From Haliclona indistincta (Eukaryota > Porifera > Demospongiae > Haplosclerida > Chalinidae), in NCBI GenBank assembly GCA_964017065.1, contig OZ024786.1, forward strand, positions 13,693,469 to 13,757,468: 64,000 nt of DNA. The letters run 5' to 3'. The number at the start of each line of letters is the position of its first letter. The stretch's first letter is position 1. The notes below the pieces were generated by a model, which did not search any database, was not told the DNA's origin, and saw only the letters and a program-made list of their open reading frames with translations. Positions 11,871 through 22,210 of the stretch are shown one piece after another. The position numbers and the translations under genes are program-made.

Positions 11871-12065
11871 AACATTTGAATTTTCTCCGATTTTCACGGA
11901 AGCTGATACGCAGATTTTATCTCTTTGTGCTTCTATTAAATTTTCTCTAAAAAAGCATCTGATGTGTTCAAGAGACAACAACAACTGCATCATAGAATAA
12001 TGAACTGCTTGTGCTGCACAGTGGTATCAACTAGCCATTAATATGAAATGCAAGCTATAATGACA

Positions 12066-12450
12066 TCATACATGTGCATGTTTATCACATGGCAGAATTT
12101 TTGAAATTTGTGTGTGATCCAAGTACAAAGAAATAATGAATCCAGTGAAAGGATTTATTAGATAGATAAATTCCAGGAATTTTCTCACAGATAAACAAAT
12201 GCTTGTCACATCTGATGAATTTTTATGCAAGTTGCAAATCAAAGCAGATTTTATATGCATGAATAAAAGATTTGAGCTGTCATTCAACTGGACGCACTCT
12301 GATAGTAATGTAACCAACAATTCTATCTTCACAATTAATGTAGTACATGTATAGTGAGCAACATAGCACACTTAACCCTTTAGCGGAGTACAGACTGATA
12401 TAAATAGATTTACTGCCATGACCAACACTATTCATTACCTGATAGTGTTA
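12066..12450. other. AT-rich intergenic stretch
   Basis: No gene or clear repeat seen between the first and second kinase-tail relics, apart from short words shared with the kinase 3' flank (TATCACATGG, TGTGTGATCCA). Confidence 0.3.
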
Positions 12451-12454
12451 CTGG

Positions 12455-12990
12455 TGAGGAGGCAAGAACCCCATCAGATGAACAGAGCACAACTGAGAAA
12501 GATAACAAGAAAACAGTAGAAAACCTGGATGATACGAAAAAACAAGAAAATACAGTGGAGCCCCTCTAAGGCGGACACCATTGGGACCAACAAATATTGT
12601 CCATTATAGAGAGGGAGTCCTCTGGTCAGGGGTTTATCATAAATAACTATGTGGGTTATATTTGGGATTCAGTAAGTGTCCATTATAGAGGGATGATGGG
12701 TGTCCTCTAAGAGGGGTCCACTGTAGTGTTAGCGAGACAGAATCAGAACCACATCAACAGCAACTCAAACAGAAGAATGACGTCAGCAATCAAAACAAAC
12801 AGTTTCATTCGAAGCTTCTGACAAGCCAGATTAACTTACTTCAGCTTCATATAAATAAAACTGCTGATGTTGGTGTAAAAGAGCAGAAAGCAGGGAAATA
12901 ATACCAGGAGCTACATGTAGGTGTCACTTTACTTGTAATTGTAAATGATGCACTGTAGACTGTTGTAGAAAGTGGTGGATGTGGTGAATA
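12455..12990 (+). pseudogene. Decayed copy of WWE-kinase last exon, second relic, split by a MITE
   Basis: GTGAGGAGGCAAGAACCCCA, GAACAGAGCACAACTGAGAA, then (after the MITE at 12551-12725) GTTAGCGAGACAGAATCAGA, ACAGTTTCATTCGAAGCTTC and ACTGTTGTAGAAAGTGGTGG follow the order of the kinase exon 10624-11010. Frameshifts and stops abolish coding. It sits directly upstream of gene 2. Confidence 0.8.
12551..12725. mobile_element. MITE with TACAGTGGA-type ends, second copy
   Basis: Same ends and internal sequence as 11645-11807, here ending in CACTGTA. It is inserted inside the kinase-tail relic, between parts that are contiguous in the intact exon. Confidence 0.7.
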
Positions 12991-13086
12991 GTGATGTAAG
13001 CATGTCAAAAACAAGTTTGTGTGTGGCATGGTCTATAAGGAATTCCAAGCACGCATGTGACTACAGTGAATATTCTTATTATACAG

Positions 13087-13094
13087 TATAAATA
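13087..13094 (+). promoter_or_regulatory. TATA-like box upstream of gene 2
   Basis: TATAAATA lies 78 bp before the gene 2 ATG in a flank conserved with gene 6 (TATAAATC, about 63167). Gene 4 has a mutated counterpart. Motif and paralogue conservation only. Confidence 0.4.
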
Positions 13095-13164
13095 CCACGT
13101 ACATAAACTATTGGTTTGTTCATAATCAACCTGCACTACAACTGTTATTGCATAAGTGTGGTTC

Positions 13165-16100
13165 ATGGCTGAGTCTCAGCTGGATCTAGAGCAGCAGTGT
13201 GTGACAGCATTCAAGCAAGGCAACCATGACCAGGCAGTACAACTACTACCACAACTACAGCAACCTAGTTATGTTACTACTGAGTTTGAATTCGATGGCA
13301 AAATCTTACCACCAAAAAAAGGAGTGACACTTCTCCATCTTGCTGCTTGTCATGGCTGGCTAGACATCATCAAGACTATACAGCAACATATCTCAATGTA
13401 TGATGTCAGAGACAGTGCAGGTCTCACTCCATTGCATTATGCTGCAGCTGCTTCATCAGAGAATTGCTTAGAAATGATAAATTACTTAATTAACACATTA
13501 GGTTGTGATCCCAATGCTAAATCAACAAGAAGAAGTCTCCCGTTACATATTGCTTGTCGTCATGGTAACTTAGACACAGCTAAATACTTTATAAGAGAAC
13601 AAAATTGTAACCCAAATGCTCAAACTAGCAATGGATGGACAACTCTACATTGTGCTTCACAAAATGGTCACATGAACATAATCCAGTATCTTATAACTGA
13701 ACTAGGTTGTGACCCAACAATTTCAAACAACTATGGTCTTCTTCCATTACACATTGCTAGTTTTAATGGTCATTTGAATACAGTCAAATACCTCATCAGT
13801 CAACAGAAATGTGATCCAAACAGTCGAACTAACTATGGATTTACACCTCTTTACTATGCTTCTGAAAATGGTCACATGGACATCATCCAATGCCTTATCA
13901 CTGAACTAGGTTGTGATCCAACAATTTCAGACAACGATGGCTATCTTCCATTACACATTGCTAGTCTTAATGGTCATTTGAATACAGTCAAATACCTCAT
14001 CAGTGAACAAAAATGTGACCCAAACAGTCAAACAAAAGATGGATCTACACCACTTTACAGCGCTTCTATAAACGGTCACATGGACATCATCCAATACCTT
14101 ATCACTGAAGTAGGTTGTGATCCAACTATTTCAGACAATGGGTTTCTTCCATTACATGCTGCTAGTTGTAATGGTCATTTGAATACGGTCAAATATTTCA
14201 TTAGTGAACAGAAATGTGATCCAAACAGTCAAGGAAAAAAAGGACATACACCACTTTATAGCGCTTCAGAAAATGGTCACACGGAAATCATCCAATACCT
14301 TATCACTGAACTAGGTTGTGATCCAACAAGTTTAAACAACAATGGATTTCTTCCATTACACATTGCTAGTTTTAATGGTCATTTGAATACGGTCAAATAT
14401 TTCATCAGAGAACAGAAATGTGACCCAAACAGTCGATCTAAAAATGGATTTACACCTCTTCACTGTGCTTCTAAAAATGGTCACATGGACATCATCCAAT
14501 ATCTTATCACTGAACTAGGTTGTGATCCAACAATTTCAAATAACAATGGTCTACTTCCATTACACATTGCTAGTCTTAATGGTCATTTGAATACGGTCAA
14601 ATATTTAATCTTTAATCATAATTGTGATCCTAATGTTCAAGGTCAACATGGATTTACACCTCTACATTATGCTTCTCAAGGTGGTCACACGGACATCATC
14701 CAATATTTAATTGCTGAAGTAGGTTGTGACCCATCAACTCCAGATGGTGATGGTGATCATCCTCTGCACAATGCTTGTTGGAAAGGTCAATTGATTGCTG
14801 TCAAATATTTGATCTCAGAGCAAAACTGTGATCCTAATAGTCGAGGTCAACATGGATACACTCCTCTACATTATGCCTCTCAATGTGGTCATTTACATAT
14901 CGTCCAATATCTAATCACTGAACTAGGTTTTGACCCGAAGGTGATTGATAACAATGGTCGAACAATACTTCATTTGGCAGCTATTAGGGGCCATGTCCAA
15001 ATAGTACAATGGCTCTTACGTGATAAAAGAATTGATTTAATGACAAGAGACAAATTGGGCAGTACTATAACAGATTTGGCAAAAGAAAATTGGAAGTTTC
15101 ACATGCTTCGTTTTCTTCATTCATTGTTAGAGTCATTCAATAATTACCCAATTCATACATTTGGTAAGACAATTCTTACTGGTAATAATAGTGCAGGTAA
15201 GATCTATCTGGCTAAAGCGATCAATCAACAAGGAAAGAGTGACATTAAGCAACTTACTTCAGGCGGTTATAAAAAAATATTTCTTGAGCACAGCGCTGAT
15301 GCTGGAATAGTACCGTCGCTAATAGAAACTAGTGTATTTGGTAATATGGTTTTATACGACTTGGCAGGACAAGCAGAATATCATTCCAGTCACTCTGTTG
15401 TCATGGAGACTGTAATACAGCAGTTACCGGCCACATTCATCATTGTGATAGACCTCAGCAACACAGAAGATGAGATATTGCAGCAACTTCGCTACTGGCT
15501 CAACTTTATTGAAAATACCACTTGTAAAACTAGTACTAAATCCTGTTTGATAATTGTTGGCAGTTATGATCATGAGCTTAGTCATGAACAGATTGAAAGC
15601 AAATCTTCTCTTCAACTCTATGATAAATCAACTCTTATCAGAAATGAAATGCAAAAAAGATCAGATCATCAAGACTACATGGGATATGTTACTATAGACA
15701 TAGATATTATATACATTGAATCTGAAGCCAATCAAGAGTTTGTATCACTGTTCTATGAAAGCAATCAATGTATTGTTGCTAGCTTACCTCCAGTGAGCTG
15801 TTACTGTCACTTGCTGTATGGATTTCTAATGAAGTGGAAATTGCATTTGCGTATATGTGTACTACAAGATCTTATGGGTTCAATACCTGAGATTATTCCA
15901 AAAGAAACAGCATTCATTGCTGAGCTTCTTACAACACTCAGTGAAAGAGGATTGATACTTTTTCTTAAAAGTCAACCACAATTAGAGAAGAGCTGGATAG
16001 TAGTGGACATTAAATCATTGTTAAAGACAGTTAAGGATGTCTTGTTAGTCCTTGAAGGATTAAAAGATCATCGTCTTTTGGGCAGCAACACTGGAATTTT

Positions 16101-19100
16101 ACACTTGTCCACTTTCAAACAGCTCTTTCCACAGTTTAGCATTGAAATGCTTGTTGGCTTTTTGCAGACTCTTGAGCTATGCCATTGCGTTAACTTGTCT
16201 GGCAATTCTACTAACCTTCAAAGAATTGAAGCATTCTCACTTAGAGAAGATGAGGAAGAAAGAATTCTTTTCTTTCCATCGTTGTTAGATAATGTTCGAC
16301 CAATGATATTTCCTATAGATGATGATTGTTGCTTTGGTTGGTGTCTGTACTGCAACAGAACAGGAGATCAGTACTTCACTAGTGAATTCCTTCATGTTCT
16401 TCTCTTGCGCCTAGCCTACTCATTTCCTATGGCTAGTAACAATAGCACAAATCACTCACAAGGAAAATGCACTGTATGGACAAATGGCATATATTGGGAC
16501 AATGTAGAAGAAATCAATACTTCAGTTGAACTCATTGATCACAACCAATGTGTAATGGTGGTTATGTCACATAATAACAGCAGACCAGTAGAGTTCTGTA
16601 AGCATCGCAGTGCAGTGATCAGACTTGTGCTAGACCTAAAGCAACAACTCTGTCCAGATTTACTGACAGCTGAGTATCTCACCTCACGCTTTCATCTCAG
16701 AAAATGGTCCTCGTCTGAGAGTGTCTGCCTACCCTTAAAGAGTGACCTTCTTCCAATAAAGAATGTGGCTATTTCGATGTTACGGAGAAAACTGTTTATA
16801 TTTTCTAGCTCTGATATTATAAGCGACTTTCGCACCAAAGATGCATTAAAGTCTGAGCCATATTATCAACTGAGTCCCTCTTCTGTGTGTGAGCTGATGG
16901 ACAGCAGTAAAGCTGATGAGCCTGTCTCTCAGTCACTCCTTGATGAGGTGGAGAGAATCTGTCAAATAAAACATTTAATACAACCTAGTCACTCACGTTT
17001 GAGAAAGATAATTGATGAAATGAGCATATATGCAGGAAAAAATCCTATTGTGAGTTAAAGATGTTTCAATAATTATTATAATAATTGCAATGTATTATAG
17101 GAAATCGGAAATGTTGACATCGGCAATTTACTTATGAATCGTGATCAAGAACCTACTGCTGATGATTATGGTATTGTATAAAAATTGCAATCGTACAATA
17201 TTGTGTGCAATTACTTTGCTACTAGAAACAACCGCCAATTCAGAAGAAGAACTTTCCTTAACAGATGATCCTACTATGTCAGAAAGTAAGTGGGTTAGAG
17301 AAAATACTATTGTTATGCCACTTTGATTTAAACAGGTGCATATGCCAGTGGTGCATGGTCTGCCAACTCAGAAATGAATGACAGTGACTTGCTAAAAGAG
17401 GAAATATTGAAGCCTGGGGAAAATTCAGATGCAGAGCTATCCAGACTGCAGACTGAATTGGAAGCTGCTCGACAGCAAATATCATTATTAGAAGAGGAGT
17501 TAAAAACTAAACAACTGAAGGGTATGCACAGAAAAATTCTCATACAGCACATTCACGGCTGCATGCAATAATAACCATAAATGCATGCATAACATTCATG
17601 TGCACAGTATAGCTATTAATTAAAATTTTGTTACATTAGCTCTATCACAATCTGACTCAACCAAGAGACACATTGCTATACAAACAAGCTACTTAGATAT
17701 TGCACCAAGTAAGCAAGAACTGTAGATTTTGAGATATTGATCTGTGTAGAGAGATTGAGTCATTACATCATGCGTGACTAAACAATCAAAGGGTATATTA
17801 TATGCAAAATAACTCTCACTTCTCACATTCTCATGGTCTGCAAACTCAGAATTGAATGACAGTGAGAAGCTGAGAGAAGAAATATTGAATCTTAAGGATG
17901 CAGAGATATCCAGACTGCAGACTGAATTGGAAGCTGCTCGACAGCAATTATTATTATTAGAGGAATTACAAACTAAACAACTGAAGGGTATGCACAGAAA
18001 TTCTCGCACATTGTATTCATAGTATGCAAATTCATGACCGCAATAATAACCATTAATGCATGCTTAACTATTCATGTACGAGTATAGCTATGCAGTAACT
18101 AATCTTTATTTTTGTTAAATAGCTCTTTCACAATCTGACTCAACCAAGAGACACATTGCTATACAAGTAGATATAGCCATTGAGCCAGCTAATTCCAAGC
18201 AGCATTATGTTGCACTGAAGTTTTACAAGTCCATTCCTCGTTCAGTAGACATGAACTTACACTTCGTGGTTTTAGCACAAAATGGCTTTAGAGTTAAAAA
18301 GGTATGAGCATCATCCAGATTAGCTACAATGAATGCATAATTATTATTTTATGCAGTATATAGATCAAATGAGAGAGGATGGATGGACAGAGATCCATGA
18401 TGGCCAACAATTTATGGTTAAAGACGATTGTGTATCTTTACAAAGTCCAGCGTATGATATAGTAGATGGCTGGAAAATTATTCCACAAACAACACCACTT
18501 GAGGTATACTATTATAGCACAATTCAAAACAATATTATTATGATTAAACATAACAACAGATCGACAAAGGTGCAGTTGATGGATACGAATTAGATCAATC
18601 TGAGGATGTGACAGTTTTTGCTCCTTCATGCACTATTCTGTTACAATGGACTGGTAGACTAGAAAAAAGAGATAAACTTGTGCTGCCGGAAATCAAACAA
18701 GATGCAGGAAGCAGTAGTAATTTGGTTAGTTTGTCTGTGTCAGAAAAAAGTAATAACAAGTTTAAGATTTCTTGTGTCAAGACATACTGTATTTACTATA
18801 ATAGATATACAAAGCTGCAGTTGGCGATTATGAAGTGGATGATGATAAATTAGAAGACACATTCAGAGCATTAAAAAGTCATCTAGCTCCTCGCCGCAAT
18901 ATTCAATTACAACGGATTGAACCACCTGGCTCAGAACTGAAGTCATTGTTACATTGTTTTATTAAAGTCTTAGAAACTACTGAACCAGATTGCTCTTTTA
19001 TAATCTCATACAGTCCTGGTCAATTCAGTATAAGTACAACTCCAACTGAATATGAGCAGGAAACAAGCAAACAGCCACCATTGGATAACCCCCATCGAAA

Positions 19101-19945
19101 ACTGGTACATTAATAATAATAAATATTGATTTAATACATTATTCATACATAAATTTTTAGTCAGTAAAAACACTTGTAACGGAACTTGAAGATGTTACTG
19201 ATTGGGAGAGACTTGGAATTCACCTTTCTCTGAAACCACCTAAACTTTGTGAAATAAAATTAGATAATCCTGATGTTGCGACTAAAAAGATTGGTATGTT
19301 TACTCTGTGGCTGAAATCAAATCCCACTGCATCATGGGAAGATCTAATATCAGCATTAAAAACTATTGGTGAAAATACACTTGCCAAAGCTCTTGAGGAA
19401 AAATACTGTCATACAGATGAAGAAAAAAAATTTAAAGCAGCAGGTAATGCACGTGACATGTATGTGACCTATATACTTACATTTGTATAATAACAGTTCA
19501 GACTGATGAGCAAATTACTCAGGATGACCATGACCCCATCACACCTACTACAGAAAGAGCAGAGAAAACCAGTGACCATCAGCCAGCCACACCTACCACA
19601 AAGCAAGCAGGGAATGGGAGTGACCACCAGGCCATCACCACAATGCAAGCAGGGAATAGGAGTGACCACCAGCCCAGGAGGCGCACTCATACTGTACCTA
19701 TCAAAAAACTAGCAAAAAACGAGACCAGCACAACTACTACAGAAACAGGAGAACCACTTCGCAGACAAGGTGTGCTTGAGATAGTAGTGTTATCTGCTGC
19801 TTTATTAACTGCATTTCTCTACAGACACCCGAAACGCTTTTCAGCTCAACAAAAGATTAATACTGAAAACTTCACTGTTTGTAATATTAACCCTTTGCTA
19901 CTTGTTCATTCAATCAGAGAGAAGATGACACAACAAATAAAATAA
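13165..19945 (+). CDS. Gene 2: ankyrin array, degenerate ROC, COR, coiled coils, truncated ZU5, UPA-like, Death, C-terminal TM
   Basis: Proposed exons: 13165-17049, 17101-17170, 17226-17285, 17336-17521, 17640-17708, 17850-17987, 18123-18301, 18357-18503, 18560-18724, 18805-19104, 19161-19443, 19497-19945 (1976 codons). The start is the ATG of MAESQLDLEQQ, shared by all paralogues; upstream GTG codons are not starts. About 17-18 ankyrin repeats (residues about 55-650) alternate two 34-residue types. The ROC P-loop is GNNSAGKI (about 673), where family members need GK(S/T); DLAGQAEYHS (switch II) is kept, and VGSYDHE replaces the usual G4. COR includes LSERGLILFL and FLQTLELCH. Two coiled-coil exons follow; the N-terminal ZU5 core present in gene 4 is absent. 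The Death domain is at about 1734-1820, then a Thr/Gln-rich linker and one hydrophobic helix (about 1919-1937). Likely a membrane-tethered death-fold scaffold; function is inferred. Confidence 0.85.
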
Positions 19946-20440
19946 TGTAAGAAAGCTAGCTAACATTAAATATCTTTATTTCAATGATTATTACTGTAGA
20001 CCTGAACTAATATGCTCTCGACCTTCTGTTTAAGATGAAATTCTATCAACATGTCTTGTGAGCGCATAACAGAAGAACTTACATAAACTCATTGTACAGA
20101 TTGGTAAATTTTGAGATTTTACCTCTCATTGACGAAAGGTTAGAGAGACCTGTGTTTCATTGAAAAAATACACGTGCACAGTGTTGGTATTACAATCATT
20201 AATTTAGTTATTTCAGAACACTTCATTCTAAATGTATCACCATTATGGATCACTTCAAAATAACTGCACCAGAATACCCTGTGAGTATCACGTTACATGA
20301 TAATGCTGAACTACAAAATGTATCATAATTTTCATAGACCGGCATTTGGAAATTCTCTCATGGACAATTTTTATGACATCATAATTATGATTTTATTTGA
20401 TGTATTATTATTATTGAGAAATTAAAAAAAAGAGTTGTTT
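19946..20440 (+). other. Gene 2 spliced 3' UTR and convergent polyadenylation region
   Basis: It contains TTTCAG/AACACTTC near 20214, ACCCT/GTGAGT near 20280 and CATAG/ACCGGC near 20338, all repeated after genes 4 and 5, so introns in the 3' UTR are likely. A TTTATT at about 20392 is an AATAAA on the opposite strand, positioned for the HIRA-like gene. Confidence 0.5.
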
Positions 20441-20441
20441 G

Positions 20442-20984
20442 TCACAATATAATGATCACACATGTTATGATGAGTCGACTAGTTAGTTCACAGTAGAGTC
20501 GCTGCATCTTAGTGCTACTAGCAATGAGAGAGAAGAACTGCTTAGCAAGATCTGAATGCTGTAGTCCTGGAACACATCGCTGCTGCTGTCTAACAAACTC
20601 ACTCACAAACTCTCTCAGTCTCTCTTCTTCATCTTCCTTCAATAGATGCTGTACATAGATACATGTCCAATGGCGATACTCTAGAGTAGACTGCAGTGAC
20701 AAGCATCTTGATATCTGGTTCTCAAGGAAGGTAAGAGTCTGTGCTCGACCGGACAATATACTAGAAGTGGAAGGAAAGGATATAGAGCCTTGTTGAATAG
20801 AGCTGAGAGGTGTGGCTTCAGTTAGAGTGGAACAGAGGGTGAATGAGGAATTGTGAATTGAAGACATCAAGTTTCTGGATGCAGAGTGCAGTTCTGTCAA
20901 TGCTTGCATATCAGAATTGATTGTGAATTTACCAATACCAGTTACAATAATGGGATGACCGGATTTAGACAGAGTGATGTCACA
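20442..20984 (-). CDS. HIRA-like histone chaperone, C-terminal exon (partial)
   Basis: Reading on the - strand from an acceptor (TATAG, exon start 20984) to TGA at 20442 gives 180 codons. The order of landmarks matches the C-terminal HIRA domain as known in animals: a GHPIIVT...GKFTIN strand, TLTFLENQISRCLSLQS, EYRHWTCIYVQHLL, RLREFVSEF and, at the end, LAKQFFSLI...MQRLYCEL. HIRA is an H3.3 histone chaperone; this region mediates its multimerisation and CABIN1 contact. No WD40 repeats or further HIRA exons are recognisable upstream (above 21000), where an ankyrin-ROC relic begins. So it is either the last exon of a gene with a large intron or a captured 3' fragment. It is convergent with gene 2. 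Confidence 0.75.
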   Translation of the reverse strand, partial: CDITLSKSGHPIIVTGIGKFTINSDMQALTELHSASRNLMSSIHNSSFTLCSTLTEATPLSSIQQGSISFPSTSSILSGRAQTLTFLENQISRCLSLQSTLEYRHWTCIYVQHLLKEDEEERLREFVSEFVRQQQRCVPGLQHSDLAKQFFSLIASSTKMQRLYCELTSRLIITCVIIIL

Positions 20985-21214
20985 CTATACCCAGCCACAT
21001 ATGTGTCACACTTTGGTTGTATTGTGAGCAGTTTTCTAGTTGATGCCTGATGCTGTCATAGTAGACATTTTTTAGAGAGAGATTTTATCATCTGTGGAAG
21101 CGATCAAGACTTGTACATGCTAGCTTGATAAGGTGGGGAACCTAATTAAGTGATTGATTACTTGATTTGCTCATCTTTCCTTGTTTAGGGTAGGCTTTAG
21201 ATTTGGGTGATAGC
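20985..21214. other. Stretch upstream of HIRA-like exon
   Basis: Only about 230 bases; no HIRA coding sequence or other gene recognised on either strand. Confidence 0.3.
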
Positions 21215-22210
21215 CAGAAACCCAGTTCTTCATCAGCAGATTCTTCATGTTCTCTAGCTTACACTTTGCTTTACCAGAGAATACCAAATCCCTCACTAAT
21301 CATCGCATTGTATGGACAAATGGAATTCTTGGGATGATAGAGAAGGGACTATGACAATTGTTTAATCATCGACAATCGTTGTGTTATAGTAATCAAGCAA
21401 TAATGGTACTTACAGCAAACCAATGGAGTGTAAACAGCATTGCAGTGCAGTGATCAGACTAGTATTAGCTAGTAAAAGAACAACTCTGTCCTATTGTAGA
21501 GACAAATGAAAGCTTGATCTCTCACTATTTTTTAAAACTGGTCAGCAACTGATGAGATCATTATGATCAGTTTCCTATTGAGAAAGTTGCTGATTCTATG
21601 TGTCATCACAGTCCATATCATAGTTATCATAGTCTTCGTCATAGTCGTACTTACAAGTGATGAGGCGATGGTGACTTCTGTACTGAAAATTAAGGTGCTT
21701 GATTTTTGAACTGAAATATCGAATAAGCACTATTATTCTGTTGGATAACTAGCTGATGGACAGTGCGAGAGCTGATGAACCCGTCTCTAAAAGACTACTC
21801 CATGAAGTTCAGACTAGCTGTCAGTTGCATCAGATAGAGCCACAGACTCACTCTTGTCTAAGGAAACTACTCGATGGATTGAGCTTATTTGCAGGCAGAA
21901 ATCAAACAAGCTTGGAGCTGTAATGTCAATGAGTACTCTTCCGACTACAGAACCACACATGTGAGACATGCAGCTATTGTGTGTAATATTACATGTATGT
22001 GATTAACATAATGTTTTGCAGACTGTTGGTTTGCACTTGCATGAAAATATTCACACCCATACAGATATTTCTGCTGCAAATTTCTGCAAAGAATACTCAT
22101 CCCTTTGATTGCTGTACATGTGACTTGACTTTGAATGATCATTTAATACAATGTACAGCACAAAATTAATGTTCTATGTACAGCAAACCTTTATCTCTAT
22201 GAAAAAGATA
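21215..22210 (+). pseudogene. Heavily decayed ankyrin-ROC paralogue relic (post-COR region and 3' flank)
   Basis: Matches to genes 2-4 occur in order: TTGTATGGACAAATGG (21308), GCAGTGCAGTGATCAGACTA (21445), CAACTCTGTCC, AGCTGATGGACAG (21750), ATGAACCCGTCTCT and GAGCTTATTTGCAGGCAGAA (21880). The 3' part (21900-22210) matches the flank of the relic at 2960-3840. Many frameshifts; no coding potential. Confidence 0.7.

Noticed and set aside
20250..20390. Spliced micro-ORF starting MDHFKITAPEYP downstream of gene 2
   Set aside because: The gene 5 copy carries a one-base deletion in it and the diverged class A copies do not keep the frame, so it looks like conserved 3' UTR rather than a peptide.
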